Assembly: GCA_902802305.1 (NCBI GenBank)
Contig: CADCLG010000025.1
Location: 1-48,693 of the forward strand
DNA: 48,693 nucleotides
Direction: 5' to 3'
From: an uncultured Spirochaetaceae bacterium
GTDB taxonomy: Bacteria; Spirochaetota; Spirochaetia; Treponematales; Treponemataceae
Below, piece by piece: positions 1-7,403 of the stretch; the first letter of the stretch is position 1; each line of letters starts with the position of its first letter. The notes below the pieces were generated by a model, which made no database searches, was not told where the DNA came from, and saw only the letters and a program-made list of their open reading frames with translations. Position numbers and translations under genes: made by a program.

Positions 1-231
1 TGTGATTGATGTTACAAGTTTGCCAAATCCCAACCAGGCTGTAAAATCACTTTCGATAAAATAGTTGAGAACCCGCGGCACCAGATGAAAAGCATCGCCA
101 CACCCAAGAATCAAAGCAGCGCTTCCCATCAGCTTACCAATACTGTCGCGGCGTTTTGCTATAATCACAATTCCGGAAATTATTGCAAACAGAAGATAAA
201 TAATGTCAAAAGTTGATTCACCGTATTTCAT
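1..231 (-). CDS. Integral membrane protein, unknown family (3' end outside window)
   Basis: The reading frame is open for 77 codons from an ATG to the window edge, so only the N-terminal part is visible. A strong GGAGG site lies six bases before the ATG, which fixes the start. The protein begins MKYGESTFDIIYLLFAIISG and has a hydrophobic helix at about residues 9-24, then a positively charged KRRDS loop, then a second hydrophobic stretch at about 31-50. This pattern suggests a polytopic inner-membrane protein. I do not recognise the family with certainty and infer no function. Confidence 0.7.
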   Translation of the reverse strand, partial: MKYGESTFDIIYLLFAIISGIVIIAKRRDSIGKLMGSAALILGCGDAFHLVPRVLNYFIESDFTAWLGFGKLVTSIT

Positions 232-339
232 TATGGCCTCCACAATTATTTTAATGCACAACCTTAAAATTATGAAGATAAAGTTAATAGAAAAAATAGA
301 GGACCCGTGCTATCATAAGATGCGGAACTTTGGAACGCA

Positions 340-345
340 TATAAT
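340..345 (+). promoter_or_regulatory. Putative -10 box of the P-loop kinase gene
   Basis: TATAAT lies 23 nt before the ATG of the downstream P-loop protein. No good -35 hexamer is seen at 17 nt and no Shine-Dalgarno sequence precedes the start. A second possible -10 (TATAAA) ends only 4 nt before the ATG. Confidence 0.35.
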
Positions 346-368
346 TCTAACTTTTAAATATAAACTAT

Positions 369-860
369 ATGAAAGTAATAATCTTAAACGGGCCGATGGG
401 AGTTGGAAAAACTGCCGTCGGAAAATACATTGCAGAAGCTACTCCGGGAACAGCCTTTATTGATGGCGACTGGTGCCTCGACATTCATCCCTTCATCGGA
501 AATCGCGAAACCAAAACCATGGCCGTGGACAATATTCTTCATATGATTGGAAACTACAAAAAATGCTCCGAATGCAAAATGATGGTACTCGTCTGGCTTA
601 TGAATCAGGTCTGGGTATATGACTCAGTTATTGAAGGAATCAAAAAGCTGGGACTGGAAATAAAATCTGTTACTCTAACCTGCAGTAAGGCTACCCTAAC
701 CGACCGCTGGCAAAATGACAAAGTCTGCCCATGGCGAACAGATGACTGGCTAAAAATCAGCACAGATTCACTCCCCTATTTTTCAACGCTGGACAATACG
801 CTCGATACAAGTAATCTTTCGATTAAAGAAGTTGTTGAAAAAATAATGGCAACAGAATAG
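369..860 (+). CDS. P-loop kinase/ATPase (AAA_17-like, NMP-kinase fold)
   Basis: A 163-residue protein with a clear Walker A motif, GPMGVGKT at residues 8-15, directly after a short beta strand. This is the layout of small P-loop kinases of the nucleotide, shikimate and gluconate kinase type. An early acidic FIDGDW segment sits where these enzymes bind substrate, and an Arg-containing TDRWQND stretch may form the lid. The substrate cannot be told from sequence. The gene converges on the VOC gene downstream, with 32 nt between stops. Kinase-fold membership is secure; the precise function is unknown. Confidence 0.75.
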   Translation: MKVIILNGPMGVGKTAVGKYIAEATPGTAFIDGDWCLDIHPFIGNRETKTMAVDNILHMIGNYKKCSECKMMVLVWLMNQVWVYDSVIEGIKKLGLEIKSVTLTCSKATLTDRWQNDKVCPWRTDDWLKISTDSLPYFSTLDNTLDTSNLSIKEVVEKIMATE

Positions 861-892
861 TACTGAAGATAATTCAGACTGCAATTGGTGTT

Positions 893-1270
893 TTATCTCT
901 CCATAAAAAACTCGACCTGTTCTCCAAGCGGGCCATAGCAGAAAGCCATGCGGATTGGATAAGGCGGATTTGAAGCGATGACTTTATCATTCGGTTCTAT
1001 AAAAACTTCGTAACCGGTAGCTTTCACCTTAGCAATAATCTCATCAACATCATCAGTAAGAAGTGCCATGTGCCGGATAGCACCAAGGCAGTGAGTTCCA
1101 TCGGCATTAGTGAAAATCTCGAGCAGGCCGTTTCCTGTATCAATCATCATACCCTCTGCCCATTCACGTATAATCTTCAAACCAAGAATATCTATATAAA
1201 ACTTACGAACGTTAGTTAGCTCTTCAGCTGTTCCGCATTTCATAGAAATATGGTGTATGCCTTTAATCAT
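893..1270 (-). CDS. VOC-family (glyoxalase/bleomycin-resistance fold) metalloprotein
   Basis: A 125-residue protein with two beta-alpha-beta-beta-beta modules typical of the vicinal oxygen chelate family. Likely metal ligands are all present: His7 in the first strand, Glu51 in LLEIF, His67 in IRHMAL and Glu120 in VEFF. These are the positions used by glyoxalase I-type enzymes, so it is probably an active lactoylglutathione-lyase-like enzyme, though family members also bind drugs or open rings. The start has a GAGAGG ribosome site 5 nt upstream and an extended -10 promoter just before it. Substrate is not inferable. Confidence 0.8.
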   Translation of the reverse strand: MIKGIHHISMKCGTAEELTNVRKFYIDILGLKIIREWAEGMMIDTGNGLLEIFTNADGTHCLGAIRHMALLTDDVDEIIAKVKATGYEVFIEPNDKVIASNPPYPIRMAFCYGPLGEQVEFFMER

Positions 1271-1287
1271 TTTTGCCTCTCATTCTT

Positions 1288-1296
1288 ATTATAACA
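1288..1296 (-). promoter_or_regulatory. Extended -10 promoter of the VOC gene
   Basis: On the minus strand the sequence reads TGT then TATAAT, an extended -10 element, giving a leader of roughly a dozen bases with a GAGAGG ribosome site. Almost the same promoter-leader block occurs before the GNAT gene that starts at 2615. Confidence 0.6.
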
Positions 1297-1382
1297 GAAA
1301 AGCACGCTCTTAGCACCGTATAATTCATTTCTGTATCATACCTGCATTTTTTAGCTGCTCTTCCCTTCGAACTGCCGTATTG

Positions 1383-1411
1383 TTGAATGTTAATATAAAT
1401 TATCTTATATT
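1383..1411 (+). promoter_or_regulatory. Promoter of zinc-ribbon NUDIX gene (leaderless)
   Basis: TTGAAT, a 17-nt spacer and TATATT form a good sigma-70-type promoter. The -10 ends 7 nt before the ATG, so transcription should begin at or next to the start codon. Confidence 0.6.
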
Positions 1412-1418
1412 TGAAGAT

Positions 1419-1913
1419 ATGTTTTTTAAGTACTGTGGTGAATGTGGACATAAACTTGATGATATTAAATGTGGCGATGATAATTGCCGTATCTGTCCGT
1501 CTTGTAAAAAAATATACGGAAATAATCCATTACCAGTTGTTGAAGCTTTAGTTGTCAATGAATATAACGAAATCTTACTGTTAAAGCAAAATTATATTTC
1601 CAACACAAAATGGACTGTTGTTACAGGTTATATGCAGGATGGAGAAACAATTGAAGAAGCTGTAGCCAGAGAAGTAAAAGAAGAAACAGGACAGATTGTG
1701 ACAAACTGTAAATATATTTCAAGCTATTACTTTGCTCCAAAGCACCTGATAATGATTGGTTTTATTGCTTATGTAAAAAAAGAGCAATTTGCAGATTCTG
1801 CAGAAGTTGATGATTTAAAATGGTATAATATAGAAGAAGTAGATAATGTAATTGCACGTGAAAATAATTGTTCTGGTATGCATTTTGATATGTGCAAGAA
1901 ATACTTGTGTTAA
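1419..1913 (+). CDS. NUDIX hydrolase with N-terminal zinc ribbon (NudC-like)
   Basis: Starting at the ATG, the protein has 164 residues. Cys6, Cys9, Cys26 and Cys29 form a zinc ribbon, followed by a Nudix domain whose box runs from Gly70 to Gly91 (GYMQDGE...REVKEETG), with all catalytic glutamates. Ribbon plus Nudix is the layout of NudC-type NAD(H)/decapping pyrophosphatases, but this protein is shorter than NudC and the substrate is uncertain. An upstream in-frame TTG adds 13 residues but overlaps the promoter, so I prefer the ATG. The gene looks more AT-rich than its neighbours and its 3' end abuts a truncated GNAT gene, as if it had replaced that gene's 3' part. Confidence 0.8.
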   Translation: MFFKYCGECGHKLDDIKCGDDNCRICPSCKKIYGNNPLPVVEALVVNEYNEILLLKQNYISNTKWTVVTGYMQDGETIEEAVAREVKEETGQIVTNCKYISSYYFAPKHLIMIGFIAYVKKEQFADSAEVDDLKWYNIEEVDNVIARENNCSGMHFDMCKKYLC

Positions 1914-2141
1914 TGTTTGTTTAGCTTCTACAGCTTTCACTTCTGGATAATTAAAGGCCCATTTTATTGCAAGACTTGCTGCTTCTGTTGCATACCAGTC
2001 CCACAAATCCGGGTGGTCAATGCACCCCTGAAGCATTTCTTTATAAGCCTTCTTCAATTCTGGATTTTTTTCTGCAACTATCTGATTTTCCATTTGCTCT
2101 TTATTTGCTGGATATATTTTTACTCGTTTACTTTCTATCAT
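1815..2141 (-). pseudogene. GNAT acetyltransferase remnant, internally deleted and 3'-truncated
   Basis: The start is authentic: a GGGAG site precedes the ATG, 3 nt after the stop of the upstream GNAT gene. Residues 1-50 look like the N-terminus of a GNAT family whose intact members I recall as starting MIESKRLKIYPAS. At WDWYATEAASLAIKWAF the sequence jumps from that N-terminal segment straight to the helix after the acetyl-CoA loop (normally GYATEA...). This drops roughly 40-50 residues including the RxxGxG/A loop. After VEAK near base 1920 the frame runs into unrelated sequence opposite the NUDIX 3' end. It should be inactive. The deletion call rests on remembered family sequence, not an alignment. 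Confidence 0.6.
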
Positions 2142-2144
2142 TTA

Positions 2145-2615
2145 TTACTCCCAATGATACTCCATTTCTTTACAGCGGCTACAGGCATCTTCAAAGCCAA
2201 GTTTTTTATAAAGTGGATAGCCCATTGGAGCAGCCTTGAGTTCAAGGAAATCAAGATTCTGAGTTTTACCAAAATCCATAATCTGTTTAATTACATTGCC
2301 CGCAATTCCCTGGCAGCGTTTTTCAGCAACCGTGTAAATGTTCATAATATTTCCGACACGCCCATGAGGAAATCTGGGGTTGGCAGGTTTTTCCTGAATC
2401 AGTAAAAAAGCAATTGAAACGATTTTTCCATCTTCCTCCGCCGCAAAAACAAAACAATCGCGATTCAGATGATTTTTAAGATATTCCTGAAGCTGGGCTT
2501 GAATTGTTGCTTCAGTTTCTGCTGTCTGAGGCCCCATATCTTCGCGGATAAATTCCATGCGGCATCTTATAATTTCATCAAGGTCATTCAAATCAGCTTT
2601 TTTATAATTTATCAT
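2145..2615 (-). CDS. GNAT-family N-acetyltransferase
   Basis: A 156-residue acetyltransferase. The acetyl-CoA pyrophosphate loop is visible as R100-C-Q-G-I-A105 within the beta4-alpha3 region (NIYTVAEKRCQGIAG), and the C-terminal YPLYKKLGFE segment matches the usual end of the fold. The acceptor substrate is unknown. A GAGAGG site sits 5 nt before the ATG. The gene leads a two-gene unit: its stop is 3 nt from the start of the truncated GNAT remnant. Its promoter-leader block is nearly identical to that of the VOC gene. Confidence 0.85.
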   Translation of the reverse strand: MINYKKADLNDLDEIIRCRMEFIREDMGPQTAETEATIQAQLQEYLKNHLNRDCFVFAAEEDGKIVSIAFLLIQEKPANPRFPHGRVGNIMNIYTVAEKRCQGIAGNVIKQIMDFGKTQNLDFLELKAAPMGYPLYKKLGFEDACSRCKEMEYHWE

Positions 2616-2631
2616 TTTTGCCTCTCGTATT

Positions 2632-2640
2632 ATTATAACA
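2632..2640 (-). promoter_or_regulatory. Extended -10 promoter of the GNAT gene
   Basis: Reads TGT plus TATAAT on the minus strand, with a GAGAGG ribosome site a few bases downstream. It matches the block before the VOC gene. Confidence 0.6.
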
Positions 2641-2685
2641 GATAAGCAAAAACTTTTGTTGTGTATTTTATAAGAATTATTTTAA

Positions 2686-2715
2686 TTGACTGTCAGCTCC
2701 CTTATTTTGTATTAT
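2686..2715 (+). promoter_or_regulatory. ridA promoter
   Basis: TTGACT, an 18-nt spacer and TATTAT form a near-consensus promoter. The leader to the ATG is about 35 nt and carries AGGAG. Confidence 0.65.
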
Positions 2716-2755
2716 ATTCCTATCAAAATTATAGGTAAATATCAGGAGACCTACT

Positions 2756-3130
2756 ATGAAAACAATCGAAACGAAATCAGCACCTGCTGCAATCGGGCCT
2801 TACTCACAGGCAATTCTTGCAAACGGTTTTTTATATACTTCAGGACAAATTCCTTTGAATTCTGAAACAGGCGCAATCGAAGGCCAGACCATCGAAGCAC
2901 AGGCAGAACAGGCTATAAAAAACCTGGGCGAAATCTTAAAAGCCGCAGGCTCAGACTTTTCTAAAGTTGTAAAAACTACCTGCTTCCTCGCCCACATTTC
3001 AGACTTTGCAGCCTTCAATGCAATATACGAAAAGTACTTTATTTCAAAACCTGCCCGCAGTTGTTTTGAAGTTACTGCTTTACCAAAAGGCGCACTTGTT
3101 GAAATTGAAGCCGTAGCTGTTGTAGAGTAA
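2756..3130 (+). CDS. ridA: RidA family 2-iminobutanoate/2-iminopropanoate deaminase
   Basis: A 124-residue protein of standard RidA length. It has the opening APAAIGPYSQAI, the central TSGQIPL strand and the C-terminal PARSCFEVTALPKGALVEIEA motif, where Arg101 is the carboxylate-binding arginine. RidA hydrolyses reactive enamines and imines released by PLP-dependent dehydratases, in the cytoplasm as a trimer. AGGAG lies 8 nt before the ATG, behind a near-consensus promoter, so it is probably transcribed alone. The start and family are secure. Confidence 0.93.
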   Translation: MKTIETKSAPAAIGPYSQAILANGFLYTSGQIPLNSETGAIEGQTIEAQAEQAIKNLGEILKAAGSDFSKVVKTTCFLAHISDFAAFNAIYEKYFISKPARSCFEVTALPKGALVEIEAVAVVE

Positions 3131-3172
3131 AAAATGAATCGATACCGTAGATCTCGCAACTCAGCAGAAATT

Positions 3173-3802
3173 TTAACAAAGTTCTTTTGTAATTTCTAAA
3201 ATCTTTTTACGTATATAAGTCAAATCTAATTCAAAAGCTTTTGATTTGGGGCTTTCCTTTTTTGTTTCCATAACAGCCTCCTTTGCAAAGATATGACAAT
3301 AATGCTCCATAAGGGCAATGACAAGGGAAAGCTTTTCTTTTGCATTTGGATCATCTTTTATCGCCTGTGGAAGCTGTTCAAAAATCTGTTGCATTGCCGT
3401 ATCATAAAAACTGTCGTAGAGTTCTGCGACATCTTTATCGGAATGACGCAAGCCTTCCAGTTCTTCATGAAAGTCGTAATATTGAATATGTATTTTCTCA
3501 AAGGCTGTAAGTGCAGCTTCCAGATTTCCATCAAACAGAGACGTTTCCTGCACCCCTGTTAATTGCTTTATATTCACAAAGGCATAAGTGAGAGCTTCAA
3601 GTAAAAGTTCTTTTTTATTCTTAAAATAACGGTAAGCAACTCCAGTAGAAAGACCAGCTTCTTTTGCAATCTGATCAACCGTAGTTGCGTAATACCCCTG
3701 CAGTGTGTACATCTTTAAGGCTGTTTGTAGAAGTTTTTCGCGAGTTTGAATCGCACGAGTTTGTATTATTACCTTATCGGTTCGACGTTGTTTTGCACTC
3801 AT
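3173..3802 (-). CDS. TetR/AcrR-family transcriptional regulator
   Basis: A 209-residue protein with a TetR DNA-binding domain at about residues 18-65. The helix-turn-helix is TTVDQIAKEAGLSTGVAYRYF, followed by the typical KNKKELL. The C-terminal ligand-binding part is divergent, so the inducer is not predictable. Its ATG overlaps the stop of the aldo/keto reductase gene in an ATGA junction, implying translational coupling. A long perfect palindrome before the reductase gene is an obvious candidate operator, so this protein probably regulates its own operon. Confidence 0.88.
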   Translation of the reverse strand: MSAKQRRTDKVIIQTRAIQTREKLLQTALKMYTLQGYYATTVDQIAKEAGLSTGVAYRYFKNKKELLLEALTYAFVNIKQLTGVQETSLFDGNLEAALTAFEKIHIQYYDFHEELEGLRHSDKDVAELYDSFYDTAMQQIFEQLPQAIKDDPNAKEKLSLVIALMEHYCHIFAKEAVMETKKESPKSKAFELDLTYIRKKILEITKELC

Positions 3803-4734
3803 TTTTTCTTAGGCTTTAAAACAAATCTTCTAAAAATATCTGCACCCATAATTCTAACATTTGCAGAATCGGCGGCTGTTTCCAAAATTCTAATTTCTTC
3901 TTCATTAAGACAGATTTTTGATGCATTAGCAAGAGCCTCAACTTGTTCTGGCTTTCGACATCCACACATTGGAATTACTCCTTTTGTAGCACAAAAGGCC
4001 ATTGCAACCTGGGGAACTTTTATTTCATGAGCTTCTGCAATTCTAATCATTTCTGCATAAACAGGAGCAAGCTTTTTAACTTTGCGCTTAAAAGTAAACT
4101 TCATTGTTGATGATTTTTTGATTCGAGGATCAACAAGCAATCCTTCTTCCAGAACTGCCCATCCCAAGAATAAAATATTGTTTTGTTTACACCAGTCTAA
4201 AAGTCCGTTATTTTCCCAATCACGGCAGATAATGCTGTAATGATTTTGAACTCCATAAAGAGGAATTCCAGCTTTTTCCAAAATCTTCTTAGAGAGTTCG
4301 CATTCTTCTTTTGTAAAATTTGAAACTCCAACGTGTTTAATTTTGCCTTCATGATAGAGTTCAATAATTTCTGCAAGGTGTTCTTCAATATCCGTTGGAA
4401 GATGAAGCCAGTATATATCAACATCCGAACGCTTAAAATCTGCTAAATCTTTTTCCAGAGATTTTCGCACACCCCCCTTTTTATAATGAGTAAACGGCGT
4501 ATATTTTGCGGAAACAAATACCTTCCTTGCTCCAAACTCCCCAAGCATTTTTTGAGCTTTCCCGAATCCATAATCACGAGCCATATCATAAAGAGGAATA
4601 TCACATTCCTTTGCTTTATTCATAGCAGATTTTATAACTTCGTCAGAAACATAATTTCCCCGAATTGCTTTTCCATAAAGTTTTCCTCCCCAGGCATTAG
4701 TTCCGATTACAGCTGTTGGATGCATTATATCCAT
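3799..4734 (-). CDS. Aldo/keto reductase
   Basis: From the ATG at base 4734 the protein has 311 residues, a normal length for this family. The catalytic tetrad is visible as Asp50, Tyr55, Lys77 (VSAKY) and His111 (WLHLP), and the C-terminal GVIPMCGCRKPEQV segment fits the NADPH-binding region. An in-frame GTG 15 nt upstream is part of the GAGGAG ribosome site itself, so the ATG is the real start. The natural substrate is unknown. It forms an operon with the TetR gene through a 4-nt overlap, suggesting induction by a toxic carbonyl or related compound. Confidence 0.88.
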   Translation of the reverse strand: MDIMHPTAVIGTNAWGGKLYGKAIRGNYVSDEVIKSAMNKAKECDIPLYDMARDYGFGKAQKMLGEFGARKVFVSAKYTPFTHYKKGGVRKSLEKDLADFKRSDVDIYWLHLPTDIEEHLAEIIELYHEGKIKHVGVSNFTKEECELSKKILEKAGIPLYGVQNHYSIICRDWENNGLLDWCKQNNILFLGWAVLEEGLLVDPRIKKSSTMKFTFKRKVKKLAPVYAEMIRIAEAHEIKVPQVAMAFCATKGVIPMCGCRKPEQVEALANASKICLNEEEIRILETAADSANVRIMGADIFRRFVLKPKKK

Positions 4735-4752
4735 AATTTGGCTCCTCACAGA

Positions 4753-4796
4753 TTAATGTTATGAAAGTGAGAAATATCTCACTTTCATAACATTAA
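4753..4796. promoter_or_regulatory. 44-bp perfect palindrome, probable TetR operator
   Basis: Two 20-bp arms, the left one TTAATGTTATGAAAGTGAGA, are perfect reverse complements around a 4-nt centre. The palindrome lies between divergently transcribed genes and ends 19 nt before the reductase start codon, so it is not a terminator. TetR proteins bind palindromes, and one is encoded in the operon. That link is inference. Confidence 0.65.
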
Positions 4797-4883
4797 CAGA
4801 ATCAGACAACTTTTTCAAGCATCTGCACCAAGTTCATTCAAATGCAGACTTCCCCTCAAAGCACTGCATTAATTCATTTTCCG

Positions 4884-4892
4884 TGATAAAAT
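4884..4892 (+). promoter_or_regulatory. Extended -10 of GNAT gene (leaderless)
   Basis: TGA followed by TAAAAT forms an extended -10 ending 8 nt before the ATG. There is no Shine-Dalgarno sequence and no good -35. Confidence 0.45.
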
Positions 4893-4900
4893 AAAAATAC

Positions 4901-5548
4901 ATGAACTCAAATATTACAATCCGCGTGGAAGAGCCGCGCGATTTTAAGACAGTTGAAAACTTGACTCGAGAATCCTTCTGGAACGTTTACCATCCTGGCT
5001 GCACGGAACATTATGTTCTCCGCTGCTTCAGAAACAATCCCGATTTTATTCCCGAGCTTTCGCTTGTTATGGAGAAAGACGGGCAGATTATCGGGCATGT
5101 GATGTTTTCAAAAGCAGAGCTGAGCATAGAAGCTGATCGAAAAGCGACTGGCAAAAAACTCCTTATCGGAACTTTTGGGCCAATCAGTATCCATCCTGAT
5201 TTTAAAAGGCAGGGCTACGGCCTTAAGCTCTTGAAGTATGCTCTGGAAAAAGCAAAGGCAATGGGAATCGGATTTATCTGTATGGAAGGAAACATCGCGT
5301 TTTACCGATATGCAGGTTTTGATTTGGCAAGTAAGCTGAACATTCATTACCACTGCGAACCAAAGGATTCAGAAGTGCCATACTTTTTAGCACAGGAACT
5401 TATTCCCGGCTATCTCAATGGAATTGAAGCAACTTACACTCCCCCAAAAGGATACTTCGTTGCCCAAGAAAATCCCGAGGACTTTGCTAAGTACGAAGCA
5501 AACTTTCCCTACAAGGAAAAACTAATTCTACCTGGTCAGCTGGGTTAA
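4901..5548 (+). CDS. GNAT-family N-acetyltransferase (YhbS-like)
   Basis: A 215-residue protein whose first 150 residues form a GNAT domain. The cofactor loop is K102-R-Q-G-Y-G107 after the strand TFGPISIHPD, and the GNIAFYRYAGF segment matches the end of the fold. The 60-residue C-terminal tail (from about SEVPYFLAQEL) is typical of YhbS-like predicted acetyltransferases. The substrate is unknown. It is divergent from the reductase-TetR operon and shares the palindromic intergenic region, so it could respond to the same regulator. No ribosome site precedes the ATG. Confidence 0.82.
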   Translation: MNSNITIRVEEPRDFKTVENLTRESFWNVYHPGCTEHYVLRCFRNNPDFIPELSLVMEKDGQIIGHVMFSKAELSIEADRKATGKKLLIGTFGPISIHPDFKRQGYGLKLLKYALEKAKAMGIGFICMEGNIAFYRYAGFDLASKLNIHYHCEPKDSEVPYFLAQELIPGYLNGIEATYTPPKGYFVAQENPEDFAKYEANFPYKEKLILPGQLG

Positions 5549-5599
5549 TCATTTTCCCCTCAAATTGCTTTTAATTTATGCAGGATTAAAGGAAAAATT

Positions 5600-5704
5600 A
5601 TGAACTGGACAATTAAAACTTTTGATGAACTTACAGGCAAAGAAATCTACGAAATCCTCACTCAGGTTCACGGAAAAGGCACCGGCACTCAGCTTATGAA
5701 ATGA
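5600..5704 (+). pseudogene. ElaA-like GNAT remnant, internally deleted
   Basis: This 34-codon frame has a real start (AAAGGA 5 nt before the ATG) and begins MNWTIKTFDELTGKEIYEIL, which resembles the N-terminus of ElaA-like acetyltransferases. It then jumps to HGKGTGTQLMK, the acetyl-CoA loop of the same fold, and stops. About 60 residues between these two pieces and the whole C-terminus are missing. It could instead be a genuine small protein, but the two GNAT-like pieces in one short frame argue for a deletion remnant. It ends 4 nt before the convergent nucleotidyltransferase stop. Confidence 0.55.
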
Positions 5705-5708
5705 ATCT

Positions 5709-6383
5709 TTAACTATTGATAGACAATCTGAGGAATGCCTTCTGACACCAGGTGATAACTGACGTATAAGTTTTATCAAAATCGTAATCATCAGGCAGTT
5801 CCGGGATACAAAGCATTTCGCAATCCTCTGCCGACACGGCTACTTTTAAGTCACTCTTCTTCAAAATAAAATCCCCACTTTCAAGATAATGAAGATTTTG
5901 AATTATAAAGTACAACTGTTTGCAGCTTGCCCGAAGCTTGTCACGGCTTTTTTCTTCGCCAGCATGAATGTAGCGGTGACAGATTTCGTGATAAAAATTT
6001 CCAAGACTGATTTTTACGTAATTCACTTCATCTTGTCTTGTCGCAGGAGGAAGAAGCTTTTCAAGTTTGCCGAACAAATCTTTTGTCGTATATTTCAGCT
6101 GCATCACTTCCAAAGGATTCCAGTTTGTTAGTTCTTCCTTACCGCAAATAAAACCACATGATATTTCATACCAGCCGATTTCTTTGAGAATGTCACGGTA
6201 AGTTTTCATATCCTCAACCGAAAATCCCTCCAGCACAATCATCACATCAATATCACTGTTTTCCGTCGCTTCACCACGCAAGTAGCTTCCCTGCAAGCCC
6301 ACATAAAGGAGCCGTCCACCAAAAGCTTCTTTACATCGCAAAATCAGTTTTTCAAGATAATTATCAATATTAAAGCATTCCAT
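5709..6383 (-). CDS. Nucleotidyltransferase (Pol-beta superfamily)
   Basis: From the ATG at 6383 the protein has 224 residues. The signature GSYLRGEATENSDIDVMIV contains Gly32-Ser33 and the metal-binding Asp44 and Asp46 of the minimal nucleotidyltransferase domain found in MNT toxin-antitoxin enzymes and aminoglycoside nucleotidyltransferases. The helical C-terminus may bind the substrate. The frame is open to an ATG 30 nt further upstream, but only the inner ATG has a ribosome site (AAGG), so I place the start there. Substrate is unknown; it could modify a small molecule, tRNA or protein. Confidence 0.75.
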   Translation of the reverse strand: MECFNIDNYLEKLILRCKEAFGGRLLYVGLQGSYLRGEATENSDIDVMIVLEGFSVEDMKTYRDILKEIGWYEISCGFICGKEELTNWNPLEVMQLKYTTKDLFGKLEKLLPPATRQDEVNYVKISLGNFYHEICHRYIHAGEEKSRDKLRASCKQLYFIIQNLHYLESGDFILKKSDLKVAVSAEDCEMLCIPELPDDYDFDKTYTSVITWCQKAFLRLSINS

Positions 6384-6443
6384 CACACATACCTTAAAAG
6401 TTTCTTTTTTCATAGTACAAAATCTTTGGATTGTTTGCTACAC

Positions 6444-7307
6444 TCAACCTCTATTCGAAAATTGATTTTTATTTTTTTCCCGACTTTTCCCAGGAGATTC
6501 ATTAAAATATTTTACATAAGAACGATAAAAGGATGAGTAATCTGAGAAACCACATTCCTCACAAGCCTTCTGGGTTGAAATGCCCTTATACAAAAGACTT
6601 CGGGCAGCAGTCAGGCGTTTTCTTAAAATATAGTCCCAAGGCGCAGAACCTACATTTTTTTTGAAAAGACGAGTAAATTGTGAAGGACTATAATTAAAAT
6701 ATTCCGAAAGCTCAGGTATTGTTATTTCTTCAAAAAGGTGTTGATTGATGTAAGAAACAACTTTTTCTGCAAAACCCGGTGGATTTTTTTCCGATTGCTT
6801 TCTGTTTATAAAAGCCTTATCTATTATATATAAAAGAAGAGGCAGATTTGTTTTTAAGGCAAGATTTCGTTCGTAATCATTTTTTGCATTCACCATATTC
6901 GTAAAAAGAGTCCGGGCAAGTTTTACGTCCAGCTGCTCTTCTGTAAAAAGATTTTCTTTTCCAAGTTCACGATCCAGAAAAGCTCTGGCTAAATGCATGT
7001 CAGGATCAGCTTCTTTCATAAAATCCAAGGGAAAATTGATTGCGAAACGTTCATAGCGTTCAGCTTTTACTATTCTTGCAATGTGAAGTTCAGAGGGACG
7101 CATAATTAAAAGGGAATCTGGCTTTAACGGATAACGCGAACCTTCTACAAGATAATCAACTTTTCCGGAAATAAATAAGTAAATCTCGCAGCGACTGTGT
7201 ATGTGCATATCATCATTTACAAGCCTTGGTTTTTCATCAATGGCGTGGCGGATATAAATATTATGATTTTCATATTCATTCAGCATAATAACAGAATAAA
7301 CTAACAT
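6444..7307 (-). CDS. AraC-family transcriptional regulator with cupin sensor domain
   Basis: A 287-residue regulator. The N-terminal cupin-like domain (HIHSRCEIYLFISG) resembles sugar-sensing AraC proteins. Two helix-turn-helix motifs lie near residues 193-280 (ITIPELSEYFNYSPSQFTRLF, then ACEECGFSDYSSFYRSYVKYF). It is divergent from the sugar isomerase/oxidoreductase pair and very probably controls it. The intergenic region carries a small TTAGA-CTA-TCTAA inverted repeat just before the isomerase. An alternative start is the internal Met8; neither has a strong ribosome site. Confidence 0.88.
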   Translation of the reverse strand: MLVYSVIMLNEYENHNIYIRHAIDEKPRLVNDDMHIHSRCEIYLFISGKVDYLVEGSRYPLKPDSLLIMRPSELHIARIVKAERYERFAINFPLDFMKEADPDMHLARAFLDRELGKENLFTEEQLDVKLARTLFTNMVNAKNDYERNLALKTNLPLLLYIIDKAFINRKQSEKNPPGFAEKVVSYINQHLFEEITIPELSEYFNYSPSQFTRLFKKNVGSAPWDYILRKRLTAARSLLYKGISTQKACEECGFSDYSSFYRSYVKYFNESPGKSREKNKNQFSNRG

Positions 7308-7370
7308 GCTTTAAATTACAATATAAAACGCCTTATTTAGCAATGTTAATGTAAAATAAGTCGTGTTAGA

Positions 7371-7383
7371 CTATCTAATAACA
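7371..7383. promoter_or_regulatory. Small inverted repeat upstream of sugar operon
   Basis: TTAGA and TCTAA are separated by CTA, about 20 nt before the isomerase start. It could bind the divergent AraC-type regulator. It is short, so the call is weak. Confidence 0.25.
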
Positions 7384-7403
7384 GGAAATAACTGGAGGTT
7401 TAT

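Noticed and set aside
203..463. 86-codon frame at the left end
   Set aside because: It overlaps the N-termini of both the membrane protein (antisense) and the P-loop gene and has no ribosome site or family features.
4753..4796. Terminator reading of the 44-bp palindrome
   Set aside because: It lies between two divergent start codons with no upstream gene to terminate and no T-tract.
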